From Heliocidaris erythrogramma (lineage: Eukaryota > Echinodermata > Echinoidea > Camarodonta > Echinometridae): 64,000 nucleotides of DNA. The translations under genes and the position numbers were made by a program. Every line of letters starts with the position of its first letter. Within the stretch, counting starts at the first letter, position 1. Location of the stretch: positions 25,668,199 to 25,732,198 of the forward strand of contig CM046864.1 in NCBI GenBank assembly GCA_025617745.1. The letters are read 5' to 3'. The notes under the pieces are model-generated. The model searched no databases and had not been told where the DNA came from. It saw nothing but the letters and a program-made list of their open reading frames with translations. This document shows positions 21,303 through 32,310 of this stretch, piece by piece.

Positions 21303-21850
21303 ATTTTCACTACGAAAAGTAAAAAAAAATGGCTGTTATATATCAAGTACACTACAGTATGAATTACCTTGAGAGAGTGGTGTGTCCTTGCTTGCTGATA
21401 GGCTGCTAGTGAAGTGCAGTGCAGTGAAACAGCAGTGGCATTCTTACTGTAGTAGTATGCTATGCAGGCCGTGCATACATCCATTGTTCCCTGGTCACTG
21501 GCTACTTCTTGTGACATTGGTATTTGCATATAACAGTTATGCTGTCTGTCAGCTGGCAGGTCTATTATGTTCTACATCTATATACATAACACTCCTCCCG
21601 CATATTGTTTGTTCAGCATCATCAAAATAAAATTTTATTTCCATGATTTCATAGCGCCATCACGATATCCTCCAAATGAATAATCACTAATTATAGAACG
21701 GGTTGAAAAATCCCTGCAATCTGATTGGTTGAGAGGCTTAGCAGGATTGATAACAATGCCATAGTCTCGAAATCGGTCAAAAATGATACGGAGGTGGCGT
21801 TCGTGTTCGTCTTCTGATGAACTGGCGACCAAAACGTCATCAATGTATAC
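21190..21850. repeat. 438-bp templated insertion flanked by 113-bp direct duplications
   Basis: 21190-21302 and 21738-21850 are near-identical direct copies of one reverse-transcriptase segment (four visible differences). Between them, 21300-21737 copies 13028-13468: the tail of a poly(C) repeat, a full Gypsy-1 LTR (21334-21591), its polypurine tract and about 140 bp of Gypsy-1 interior. The donor thus includes host flank, so this is not a simple LTR-element insertion. The two copies differ at only a few sites. Confidence 0.9.
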
Positions 21851-22928
21851 AAAGACGAAAGGAAGTCCTCTCACGATCTCATCCATCAGTCGCTGAAAAG
21901 TTTGTGCTGCGTTCCTGAGGCCAAATGGCATGTGCACAAACTCATACAGGCCAAAGGGTGTTGTGATAGCAGTTTTTGGAATGTCTGCTGGTTCAACTGG
22001 TATCTGGTGGTATGCCGTGACTCGGTCGATTTTGGAGAATATTGTCTTGCCCTGTAGAGTTGCTGAGAAATCTTGAATGTGTGGTACTGGATAACGATCC
22101 GGCACAGTGTGGGTGTTAAGGGCACGGTAATCTCCACAAGGGCGCCAATCACCTGGTGTCGACTTGGGTACCATATGGAGCGGTGAAGCCCAGTTGCTAC
22201 TGGAAGGACGGATGATACCCAAATCTTGCATATGCTGGAATTCAGAGCGGGCGATGGCTTGTCGGTCTGCAGCCAAACGACGAGGTCGACAGAAAACAGG
22301 TGCTCCTGTAGTCTCAATATGGTGAGTAACAGAATGTTTCACTGCCTTGGGATGATAGATTGGGCGAATGATCTCTGGATAATCTCTCAAGATGGAGGTG
22401 TATCTCTCACTGCCAGATGGGGTAGCAAACATCGGACTGACTGTGCACACATTAGGAGGCGCATAAATACCTTTGATGGAGAGATTGGTAGTTGAATCCA
22501 GTAACTTCCTGTGTTTTATGTCAACAAGGAGACCAAATTCATCTAAAAGATCTGCTCCGATGATCTGCAATGACAAAAATCCAGCGAAATGTTCTACGTA
22601 GTCCGAGGTCTAAAGTGAGTGAGCGTTCCCCAAAGGTAGTGATTGGAGACTGGTTAACAGCCTGGAGAAGAATTTTCGACTTGGAACGCTGTCGTCTATC
22701 TTGGGCTGTTGGCGGGATTACACTGACTTCTGCCCCTGTATCAACAAGAAATTTGGTGCCACTGTACTTGTCATAAATAAAGAAAAGGCGACTAGGGTGT
22801 TGAGTGCCAAAGGAAGTAGTCGCCCCTATTCCCTGGCTGCCTCGTTTCCCGAAGGGTGTCGGCGGCTCACTGAACAGGGACTCACACATTTGCGTGCCTT
22901 GTCGCCGTACCTCCAATGGTACCAGCAT
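21738..22928 (-). pseudogene. Gypsy-2 protease and reverse transcriptase palm
   Basis: Protease: FLVDTGAEVSVIPP (catalytic DTG) near 22720-22765. Reverse transcriptase: [54 protein letters not shown] (palm D), [20 protein letters not shown] and [12 protein letters not shown] (YIDD). The palm region is a continuous frame of 313 codons whose sense ends at the duplication boundary near 21740. A frameshift near 22560 parts protease from reverse transcriptase. All catalytic motifs are present, implying a younger copy than Gypsy-1. Confidence 0.9.
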
Positions 22929-23761
22929 TCACTGCTAGCGTGCTGCTGCTGCCGGCGTGGACTCTTTGACTGGGAAGGGCGTCGATTCGAAGAAGTGTCA
23001 TCTCTACGCCTACTGCGACTACGCCGATCTTGTAGTGAAGAAGTCAACGCTTGCACTTGAATGGTAAGCTGTGCGACCTGTGCTGACAAACGCTGAACCT
23101 CATCAGTATTGGTGGTGGGAATTGGTTGTTGTGAAGGCCTAGCACTAGCAGACTGGGTAGTAGCTACCAGTGAAGATGATGGTGAAGCTACCTCCACTAT
23201 CTTATCTGCTATGCTGGCAAGATGTTCAATCGATACAGAGTCACTGGTCGAAGCTAGTATGAGCTGGGTGTTACGTGGGAGACGCTGTAGGAAAAGTTGT
23301 TTGAGGATGTTGTCATCCAGTGTTGTGTCGCCCAAAAGCTGTTGCATCCTTCTCAAAAACTGGGTGGGCTTGCGGTCTCCTAACTCCTCAGAAATTAACA
23401 GCTGATACAGTCTATGTTGCTCTGAAACTGACGTACGCTTGATTAATTCTGCCTTGAGTGACGAAAAACGATTCTGTTAGGGAGGAGAAATCAAAAAATC
23501 TCGGACTTCCTGAGCTACTTCTAGCTGCAAAGAGCCTATGACATACGCGAATTTCGTGTCCTCAGAAGTAATACCACGCATCAAAAACTGGGCCTCAACC
23601 TGGGCGAACCAAAGTGCAGGATCGTTGGGCCAAAAAGGGGGAAGCTTGAGGCTGACTGCTCCAGCTACTACGGTAGGAGGACTAGATGTACATGTAGGAT
23701 CTCCTCCTTCCAACATCGGGATGTCAAAAAAGAAACTATAAAGTCGTTGAATGGCAACCAT
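22826..23761 (-). pseudogene. Gypsy-2 gag
   Basis: It starts with MVAIQRLYSFFF, then LKLPPFWPNDPALWFAQVEA and FAYVIGSLQLEVAQEVRDFL, the usual capsid start of this type of Gypsy gag. A stop at about 23478 interrupts it. The next frame continues LKAELIKRTSVSEQHRLYQL, EELGDRKPTQFLRRMQQLLG, LFLQRLPRNTQLILAST and an Arg/Ser-rich tail ending ECWYHWRYGDKARKC, a degenerate one-knuckle nucleocapsid. The stop is the only clear lesion in the first 300 codons. Confidence 0.85.
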
Positions 23762-23791
23762 AGACGGAAGATATAAAATGAAGGAAGGACA

Positions 23792-23810
23792 ATCACGTCG
23801 GGGTCACCAA
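23792..23810 (-). other. Gypsy-2 primer-binding site
   Basis: On the minus strand TTGGTGACCCCGACGTGAT follows directly on the LTR end CCTACA. This motif after an LTR is the familiar primer-binding region of many Ty3/Gypsy elements. It fixes the LTR boundary at 23811. Confidence 0.8.
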
Positions 23811-24434
23811 TGTAGGAAATGGTTATTTGTGGTTTCCTACTCACCAATGATGTTCATTCTTGTGCTGTCAGCGAATCCAATAATGCAGATTATATGTAAT
23901 AGTTGTAGGCAAGAATTGGCGAAACAAAATCCTGAATATTCGAGATCGCGAAAGAGCTCTATTTACAAATACTGATAAAATAAGAGTCAAATCTGCTGTT
24001 TGACAGATAAAGAAAATGGATGAGTAAATGAAGATGCGATGTCCAAATGTTGGAAGTCCTAGGCTGTGAATGTGTGACTCAGTAGAAAAAGAACGTGTTT
24101 TCTAGATGAAAACTTCCTAAGTGAAAAGCTAAAAGTCCATGTGCTCAGTAAACTCATGTCATTGGAAGGTTTGTATCCAGGCAACAAAAACAAGTTCTAT
24201 TATAAGGGAGTGAAGCAATGAAGAATGTAGAACATGTGTAGAGTGCCTTGCCTGGTGAAGTGGAGAACAAAAGATGAATGCTGAGTGCAGGAGTTGAATA
24301 AGAAGAAGGTCTGTGATATTGTCCAGTGAGGAGTGAGCAGTTGAATGAACTTTAACTTGCTGATCCAAATAAACAAACTATGATTAAGCTTTGATCAGTC
24401 CAAATGTAAACAAATGATGAGTGAAGTTGCTACA
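23811..24434 (-). repeat. Gypsy-2 5' LTR (624 bp)
   Basis: On the minus strand it begins TGTAGCAACTTCAC at 24434 and ends TTTCCTACA at 23811: terminal TGTAG/CTACA inverted ends and TG...CA. The upstream neighbour (24435) is Gypsy-1 LTR sequence broken after GCAAATAC, so this LTR marks the insertion point. The matching 3' LTR is absent. Confidence 0.85.
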
Positions 24435-24506
24435 GTATTTGCATATAACAGTTATGCTGTCTGTCAGCTGGCAGGTCTAATATGTTCTACATCTATGTAC
24501 ATAACG
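24435..24506 (-). repeat. Gypsy-1 5' LTR, upstream part
   Basis: 72 bp matching the first bases (minus sense) of the LTR at 13062-13319, from GTTATGTACATAGATG to TATATGCAAATAC. The terminal T is changed (plus G at 24506). It is the other side of the LTR interrupted by Gypsy-2. Confidence 0.9.
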
Positions 24507-25370
24507 CTCGCTTGCAACAACACTGGAATTTTAATATTCAGGCAAATGGCGTCCCCCTTCGGCAATGGGCTGCAGCCCCCCCCCCCCCCCCCCCCCCGAT
24601 GATTTTCAAATTTCCGAAATTCATATTCGGGCAGCAAGGTGCTAGAACATAAACATTTCCCAGATAATGATACATGTATTATGTAACTTATGTATGTAAT
24701 ATCTGTACATTTTCACTACGAAGAGTTTTTAAATATATTTTGCTCTTCGCTCACTCGCAAACATTAAGAAATTGAAAAATTGATATTCGGGCAAAAGGTG
24801 TCACCTTCAGCAACGGGATGCGCCACCCCCCCCCCCCCCCCCCCCGGAAGGATTTTCAAACTTCCAATATTCTGGCAACCACCACTTCATATTCGGGCAG
24901 GAGAACACTGGAATTTTTATATTCAGGCAAAAGGCGTCCCCCTTCGGCAATGGGCTGCCCCCCCCCCCCCAATGATTTCCAAATTTCCGATATTCATATT
25001 CGGGCAGCAAGGTGCTAGGATATCAAAATATTTGGGAAACAAGTTTCCAAGATAAATATACATGCAGGACATGTATAATGTAACTTGTGTATTTCCACTA
25101 TGATTTTTTAAAAAGAATCGTCCCTTTCGGGAATGGGATGCAGCCCCCCACCCCCCCCCCCCCCCCGAAGGATTTTCAGAGTTGCGATATTCGTGCAACC
25201 ACCACTTCATATTCGGGCAGCAAGGTGCCAGAATCTCCACATATTTGGGCAGCGAGGATCCCAGATAATGTGATAATTTCTGCATGTAACTTCTGTACAT
25301 TTTCACTACGAAAAGTTTTTTAAACTCGCTCGCTCCGTGCGTTCGCAAAATTTAGAAATTGAAAAGTTGC
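24507..25370 (+). repeat. Poly(C)-repeat cluster 2 (about 3.5 units)
   Basis: Same unit order as cluster 1, with C runs at 24576-24597, 24826-24845, 24958-24970 and 25151-25166, each between a GGGCTGCAGCC or GGGATGC block and a GAAGGATTTTCA or AATGATTTTCA block. Unit length varies because some units are partial. No coding. Confidence 0.85.
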
Positions 25371-25608
25371 TATTTATCAAGATCTCTACTTCTGCGATTT
25401 TCTTTTATTAGTATTTGTGGGGTGGGAGGGGAGGGGCAGCATTTTTGCCTAAAGAATTGGGTGTCACACCCTAAAAATTTGTCCCCTCCCCTTCCCCATT
25501 ATGGTATGCTAATTGCTCTTGTTCATCGTCCTTGAACTGTATGTCAAATTTCTTTTTTCAAAGTAGAAGATGTAATAATAAATTCTTTTTGAATGAATAA
25601 AATCTTAC
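25371..25608. other. Intron sequence before lectin exon 2 donor side
   Basis: Contains a GGGGTGGGAGGGGAGGGG run (25419-25436). Nothing else recognised. Confidence 0.4.
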
Positions 25609-25757
25609 ATTTATTTCTATTGAAGTAATGTAGGCCAAGTCACCCCCATAGTTTCGACAGTTCGAGCGGGCATCAGACCACGTCACCTTCGTTGATTCTT
25701 CTGCGATGTAAAATAAGGAAGTGTTGAAGTGGTGCCATTTAGACGCCTGTCCCAGAG
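25609..25757 (-). CDS. C-type lectin, exon 2 (N-terminal CTLD segment)
   Basis: The 149-bp exon begins after TCTTGTTTAAG (acceptor AG at 25759-25758) and ends AAT then GTAAGA (donor at 25608). It is open with two leading bases plus 49 codons. Residues include ASKWHHFNTSLFYIAEES, TKVTWSDARSNCRNYGG and DLAYITSIEIN, the classic first half of a C-type lectin-like domain: aromatic start, W.DAR..C...GG.LA.I.S. It enters in phase 1, matching the signal-peptide exon at 37115-37169, and leaves in phase 0, matching exon 3 at 8748. The Cys in SNC is the first long-loop domain cysteine. The gene runs right to left with introns of about 17 and 11 kb, both full of transposable elements. Expected product: a secreted lectin. 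Confidence 0.9.
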
Positions 25758-26510
25758 CTTAAACAAGACATAAATCAGTTGTAAAGTAAGTTTGATGAAT
25801 ATTTTTTCATGAAAGAATCTTCGACATGATGTTAATGATTAATTTGTTTAGAGTATAACGGTTTTAGGAAGAGTTACGTGGTTAGAGTTGCTAACTTGTT
25901 ATTATATCCACAGTTTAGTCACTTGATTATGTCAAATCTGAATTCAGTTTATTTTTTAAAGATCACTTTATTGATCAAACTTTCACAACAACGGAGACAT
26001 AATACAGCGCAGGTCAAAACCACATTCACTCGATGCAGGGCGTAAAATTAAACAACAAATACTGCGTAGCTTATATTAATTTTTAAAAAGAATTATATAA
26101 AATATCAGAGGAATTCATTTCCATATAGAAATGGTCAGTATCTTTATGTCATTAAATTGTCATAGATGTATAGATTGTGCTACCCTTCTCCCTCCTTTAC
26201 CCCATTAATTCATCTTCATAAGTGATATAAAGACAAAATGCTACTTAAATGACGTTTGCTCGCAAACGGGCTATCGCCAACTGTATAGTAAGTGTACATG
26301 TACCTGTATTTACCCTTATAATTCAATTTGTTTATTGTTGAAGTGATTTTATAATATTATGCTGAAGAATATTAAGTATATCTAAATATGGAGGAAAAAT
26401 GAAGGAGTCATTTGCGTAAATATAAACATCAATGTGAATCCTGGGGGAAAAGTCGTACAAGAAACATATTGATAAAAATATGATTAAAAAAGAGGTTGGC
26501 GGCCCCATTT
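25758..26510. other. Intron; nothing recognised
   Basis: AT-rich sequence with short oligo-T and oligo-A runs. No exon with paired splice sites and no repeat I know. Confidence 0.4.
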
Positions 26511-26523
26511 TCAACGGCCGATC

Positions 26524-26578
26524 GCCGTTCTCAATATACCCGATTTATTTAAAATAAATCGGGTATATTGAGAACGGC
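26524..26578. repeat. Perfect 55-bp palindrome
   Basis: GCCGTTCTCAATATACCCG onward returns exactly inverted about a single central A (27 + 1 + 27 bases). On the plus-coordinate right it continues straight into repeat E, so it may be the end of that element folded back. Confidence 0.9.
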
Positions 26579-26905
26579 AGCTAAAACTGCCGTTTCGAAG
26601 ACCCTCGGAAACGCAATGCCCCGTAATACACGCTCTGATCCCTTCCCTAGCCTTAAAATGTCGCTCGCTCTGGATCCCGAGTGCTTCGAAATAAATGGCC
26701 CTATACGTTGTCAGTTCCCAAAACCTTGTTGCTGCTGTTAGATATGCAGTTTCCAAGACCCTATTTTACACTCGGCTGGTGCGTTCCGTATACTTCCCAA
26801 GACCCTGTATTTTCCTTTAAGTGCGTTCCTTAGACACCCGTTTCGAGGGCGGCTGCGGCACACCCCCGTCTTTAAAAAAATTGAGTGCCCCCCCCCCCCC
26901 CGGGC
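26579..26905 (+). repeat. Dispersed repeat E, copy 1, with internal 45-bp degenerate units
   Basis: Internal units share CCAAGACCCT followed by a T-rich stretch and GCGTTCC (near 26597, 26752 and 26797). The segment 26737-26890 matches 47625-47790 in inverted orientation, including CACACCCCCGTCTTTAAAAA. It ends in a C run (26888-26900). No protein recognised. Confidence 0.7.
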
Positions 26906-27513
26906 ACCAATAAGGCTCTTGCCTTCCTAAGCTGTCTCCACAAATTACAAGCACTGCTTTTTAGTAGATCCCCCATATTTTCTCAGAAGTTAAGAAAATA
27001 TATTAATAATTCATTATAATAATTCATCGATATGTACAGTGTACACTTATCAAGGAAAATTGAATTTTTCATATATTTTTCATATTTTCTGTAACAATAT
27101 CTGTAATTCCATTGTATTTTCTTCTGTTGGAAATGAAATAAATACGAATTTGACATTTGAAATTTGAAATTCATACGCTGTTATATTGTGATTGTTCTAT
27201 AATTTTGGTAAATGTACTTTTTTTGAATGGATGAAATAAATGGAATGAATGAACACTTAGAAGGAATATCTCATGATATTTTGCTCTATAAATAAACTGA
27301 GCAATGAATTTTGTTTCACATTCTCTAGTGTATCAATGTCAGGAAAAGAAACGAAACTGGCCAAAAAAAAAGAGACTGGTTCAGGAAGTAATAATATCCC
27401 TTACATGTTTGTAACACGAAGAGGGATTTTGGTTTCCCATTATGTTGGAATTCTCAGATATAGCCAAAATATGTCAAATAATACAGTACAAGGCATTTTG
27501 GTATTAACTCTAA
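26906..27513. other. Intron; nothing recognised
   Basis: AT-rich. A plus-strand frame at 27273-27572 has no recognisable domain and overlaps the tandem duplication below. Confidence 0.4.
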
Positions 27514-28005
27514 TTTATGCTGCCATGGTAACAATGGGAAGGTACTCTATAACATATTCTTGGTCTATATGATAGATTAGTCATATAGTTTTTCCAACAT
27601 TTGGGAAAGGGGACTTTAACTTATCTTGAATTAGTATATTGTTTAATATGTTACTGAAAAAACGCCAAAACCATCAATTTTAGGCTATTCTGGGGTCGTT
27701 ACCATGGCACCCATTATAAATAATGATGTAAATTGCATTTCATTACTTTCCTTCGTGGTGTAGTATTCTTTATGCTGCCATGGTAACAATGGGAAGGTAC
27801 TCTATAGCATATTCTTGGTCTATATGATAGATTAGTCATATCGTTTTTTCCATCATTTTGGAAAGAGGACTTTAACTTGTCTTGAATTAGTATATTGTTT
27901 AATATGTTACTGAAAACCGCCAAAATCATCAATTTTAGGCTATAACCATTATAAATAATGATGTAAATTGCATTTCATTACTTTCCTTCGTGGTGAAGTA
28001 TTCTC
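27514..28005 (+). repeat. Tandem duplication, unit about 255 bp
   Basis: TTTATGCTGCCATGGTAACA starts copy 1 at 27514 and copy 2 at 27769, and both run through TAGATTAGTCATAT and GTATATTGTTTAATATG to CTTCGTGGTG. Copy 2 lacks about 18 bp (the TCTGGGGTCGTTACCATGG stretch). Copy identity is high, so the duplication is recent. The CCATGGTAAC core resembles half of the X-box motif in the array at 49.4 kb. Confidence 0.9.
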
Positions 28006-28690
28006 AACTGTAAATTTTACACATTTAAAACTGTTTTGATAATGTATAGGTTAGAGTAATATTTTCAGACTATAATTAAAGAAACATACAGGAACCACAA
28101 TACATGTTTAGTGGATGGAGGTAGCGTGTTTATGTGACTGAGTCATCACTTTCCTCAAAGTGTCCTTCAGATGATGTTAACAAGAATGACGGAGTGATCT
28201 CAATTACGGTATTTCCAATAGTAATACGATTCCTGTGGAACTGAGTATGAAACAGTGTTGACGGGAGCAACAAAGTACTACAGTTGTGTGTTTTCCCCTT
28301 CAAATTATTATTGTAACACAATTACAACACACTTTAATTCAGTATGGCACGAAAAAGAGACATGATAACGAAGCTTTTCGACCTGCACTCATCAGGTTAT
28401 CACGCATGTAATAAGGTATGTTTTGCCCTTGATGACTTCACAATGCGAATATACATTATTATTTTGTGGAATTGCGATTGAACGTGTAAAAAAATCTTTG
28501 CTAGTATATGTATTAGGAACGAAATAAAAAAAAAAAAAAAAAAAACAAATGAAACCAAACATCGCCCAGAAAAGCCATTTTTCACTATTTGACTTGATTA
28601 TCTGCATGGGTCTGTCACGTCGATAAACTGCAAGTAAACAAAGCTCACGAAGAAACAATTAGTGTAGGCTTACATCCTTCAGTTAAAGAA
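28006..28690. other. Intron; short A tract only
   Basis: A run of about 19 A near 28528-28546. No gene recognised. Confidence 0.4.
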
Positions 28691-28699
28691 AGGGCACCT

Positions 28700-29090
28700 G
28701 CTCCCCCCCCCCCCCCCTTCTTTGGCGTCATGGACAGGTATATTACTGAAGCCCGTTCAGTGTTTAGGCAGTGGGGGATCCAGGATTCTATGGCCCTATA
28801 TGGGGGGGGGGGGGCACGTGTAAATTTTCGAACGAAAAACAAACAAAGACAAAGCATTTTAAAAATATCTCATTTCACAATAGGGGCGCTTTAAGGGTAC
28901 TGCCCATGATCCCCCTTGGGAGCAAGTTACCCTGTTTAAGAAATTGAAGTCTCCTTTCTGTAAGGATGATACCTACTAATTTTGCAACAGGTCTTAAAAA
29001 ACAAGAAAAATGAATCTAAATACGGCCATTATTGGTGATCTTGGGGTGGTGCCCCGATGACTTTAACCCCCCCCCCCCCCCCCTCCATAT
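28700..29090. repeat. Poly(C)/poly(G)-bearing repeat fragments
   Basis: C run near 28704-28718, then GTGGGGGATCCAGGATTCTA (28772-28791) and a G run (28802-28814), then another C run near 29068-29083. GGATCCAGGATT beside a G run is the same terminal motif seen at 56370 and 63475, so these are likely ends of one DNA-transposon family. Confidence 0.6.
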
Positions 29091-29219
29091 TGGTAGATAA
29101 CCCATCTGTATTAATTTAGATCTTTCTTGCCTAAGGATGATCCCTGCCAATTTTTGTTGGAAACCGCTACCAGCAAAGTTGAGAAGAAGACAAATACATG
29201 TGTACAATACATGTTTACA

Positions 29220-29650
29220 ACAAACTTAACCAAGTTAAACTGTCAGTAGGTGACCTTTAATGTGATGAAAATGTAAAATTTGGGTATTCAATTGAAAGAG
29301 GGTGACATAAACACAATCACTACCAAGAACGATGCCAAGTTTCAAGGATTTCAATTTGAACAAATAGTTTTGAAATAAAGTAAAAAATTCAAAAACTTAA
29401 TCTTAAGTTCAGTTTTTTGATCAAAATTGAACTTATTTGACCTTATCTGAACTATGAACTGCATTTTTGACCTGAAATTTCTTCCACATTATTTGTGATA
29501 CTTTACAACAATAACTATTGTTGTCAAGTTTCATTGAAATTAAACTTATGCTTTTGAAATGAAAGCATTTCCAAAATTGTTGACGCCGCCGCGCCGTTGG
29601 AAAAGCGGCGCCTATATCTCGCTTTTTGCTTACGCAGGCGAGAAAATAAA
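29220..29650 (+). repeat. Dispersed repeat with CG-rich 3' end
   Basis: AT-rich sequence with repeated TCAAGTTTCA and TTGAAATT phrases ends in GACGCCGCCGCGCCGTTGG, GGCGCCTATATCTCGCTTTT and GCAGGCGAGA. The last blocks form a small inverted repeat (TCTCGC...GGCGAGA). I recall similar 3' ends in marine invertebrate repeats. No coding. Confidence 0.5.
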
Positions 29651-31787
29651 AACCGCTTTCATGTGTCTCTAGGATCTCTTCTCATGAAAAAATAAGTTTT
29701 AATTCATTTAAGTCATAATTTCTAACGTTTTAATCCGTAGGTAAGCAAGTAGTTTCAAGGCACTAAAAAGGCTTCTCGCATCGACTTATTCAGTCTTTAC
29801 CTTGCTATTCGTTGAGCCTTTTTTATGATGGTATATAGTCGATTTGACATTTTAAGAACCTAGAAAAGTTCTTTGCTGTGAAGTTTTTTGTTTCGTGACC
29901 CCAATTGTGGTCTCCGAACAAGTTCAGCTTTGTTGCCGAAAAAGCAACTTTTGGTAATTTGCAAAATTATTAGCATAAATGTAAATGGCCTCTTGAAAGC
30001 AATATTTAGCGGCGAAAGACAACTTACGCAGAATGTGTGAACTGATCTACGTACTATGCTTTATGCTCGATGATATCTAACTGCATTTGTGTTGTTCATC
30101 TATACATGCAACGTGTTAGACAACGGCAGGTGGATACACGGTTAATGTCCGATAATAATGTATGATACCTCTTTACTCCATTGTCGTACTTTGATAATAC
30201 TGGTATATTTCATCTATCGTGTTTGTGTTATAGGTTTTCCCGCCCAATTTCATCAGAGTTGCAATCAAATTCATGAAAAGGCGTTCATGTTCGAACGATT
30301 TTCGTCAACTCTCTGCTATCATTGTTGCTCGCTCACAGACTTTAAAAACTGTAAAGCTGATTTTGAGCCATACATACATTAGCACCCATCCCATTAAAAT
30401 TACGTCTGCGTGGCTTTCTTCATTTGGTCGACCACTCGGAAGTCGGTCTCGCCAAGGTATATTTATAATGTATCAAAATCATATTGAATATGTAAGAAAA
30501 CTTGACTACGTGTACATAATTATGATGGATGGGCGGGTCACATAGCAGTTCCCTATAACCGAGTTGCAGTCCCAAATCTGCCCCTGGCAGTGTCCAACTA
30601 TTTTATTGTAATTAAAATCAATGAAGTGTGATCGGGCCTTTAATGTCAGATTATTACACAGAATTTATGGATGATTAAAACCCCTTTCTTTTAACATGTT
30701 ATTATACAGTTTGATGCTAATGTGGAGCTTTATCAGAGCAACAAAATCGAAGTACAGTAATACATCAAGTTCAAACAATGAATGAATATATATAATAAAT
30801 TAGAGTCTACAAACGAAATAATTATACTCATTCCGCAAAATTATTCAAGTATTAGTCATCAGTTTTTAATATTATAATTGTAATTTTTAAATAATGCTGA
30901 ATCAGATTCATCAAAAAGTTGTAAGTTACAATTTGTGATATTGCATACTAAATCAATGGTTGAAAAGTTATTTGATATCTTGGTTTTTCTTTTAATTTTT
31001 CGTCAAAAGCCAAACTTTATTTCATTTTTATAATATCAGTTATCATTAAATATAACAGGAAAATGATATATGAACATATATCATATATATAACAGGAAAA
31101 TGTTATATGAACATTATAAAATTTATTATACCATTATGGTTCATTATAAATTCACTGTGCGGTCCACAAACATAGAACTTTCCTTTTAAAAAAGTAAAAA
31201 GAGTTGTCAAAGCAATGGGTCAATCTCCAGGAAGTGGAACATCATATCAGGAAAAGAGAGAAATAAACAACAATATTCAGTGATGATGTGTCATGTATCA
31301 ATATAGAGATAATGGAATTATACTAAGTATTAAAAGGGTTATGTGAAGACAAACTCCGTACGATATTGTATATTGTACTATGTAAACACAATAATACAAC
31401 CAGGACTCTAGTGGAGTAATGTACATTTATCCTAATTATGCAAGTCATTGAATGTGCAAATCTGTGCAAATATTTTAACACACAGACAGCACATTTAATC
31501 TTTGTTGGGGTAGGATTTTATGTTTTCAGAATGAAAGACAGAGATAATTTTAGATCGTATCTATCACAAAACAAATGCTTAGTTGTATACATGGAAATTT
31601 AATTTAAGATCATTTATTATAACTTTCCTTGGGAACAGGGATGTCGATCTGTGTTCATGATTTGGGGATGACCGTCCAGGAACTTTTTCAAACATCTGTC
31701 TATAAAATTTGCATTTAAGAGCATCCCGAAATGGTTTTCTGTGTGAGTAATTGTTAAATAATGAATTTAGAAAATTATTAGTATTAA
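29651..31787. other. Intron; nothing certain, one 36-bp duplication
   Basis: 31054-31115 holds a tandem duplication of about 36 bp (ATAACAGGAAAATG twice). A minus-strand frame at 31600-31770 (KPFRDALKCKFYRQMFEKV) follows a possible acceptor and ends at a stop, but nothing else supports it. The rest is AT-rich. Confidence 0.4.
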
Positions 31788-32240
31788 AGGCCAAGTCCAC
31801 CCTAACAAAAGTTTGAATAAATAGAGAAAATCCAACAAGCATAACACTGAAAATTTCATCAAAAAAGGATGCAAAATAAGAAAGTTATGGTATTTTAAAG
31901 TTTCGGTTAATTTCGCAAAACAGTTGTATGCACATCCTGCTCAGTATGTAAATGAGGGAACCAGTGAGGTCACCCACTCACCATTTCTTTTGTATTTTAT
32001 TACATGAAATACGAAATATTTTTTAATTTTTCCTTGTTATAATGTGAAACAAGGTTTGATTCCTCGCTGAACATGTGTAATTGCCATTGTTGCAACCTAT
32101 ACACAATTCAAAGAGAGCTTCCTAATTGTGAAATCTGCAGAAATTAAAATATTCTATATTTCACATAATAAAATACAAAAGAAATAGTGAATGGGTGACG
32201 TCACTGGTTCCCTCATTTCCATACTGAGGAAGGGACCTTT
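31788..32240. repeat. Palindromic dispersed repeat (about 450 bp)
   Basis: It begins AAGGCCAAGTCCACCCTAAC. The block near 31945-32005 (AATGAGGGAACCAGTGAGGT, then TTTCTTTTGTATTTTATTA) returns inverted near 32160-32220. I recall this type from sea urchin sequence, but that is memory, not a search. No ORF. Confidence 0.65.
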
Positions 32241-32310
32241 CCCCCAGAATCATATTTTTTATTTGGCAGCCATTTCAAAAGTGTAAAGCACAAAGCAGAA
32301 ATCATTTCCC

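Noticed and set aside
30158..30545. Plus-strand frames of 70-90 codons
   Set aside because: No domain, no splice partners, ordinary composition for AT-rich intron; likely chance.
31579..31842. Minus-strand frame with an acceptor-like CTCACACAG and KPFRDALKCKFYRQMFEKV
   Set aside because: It would have to be a lectin exon by position, but an internal stop at its end would truncate that gene; no domain recognised.
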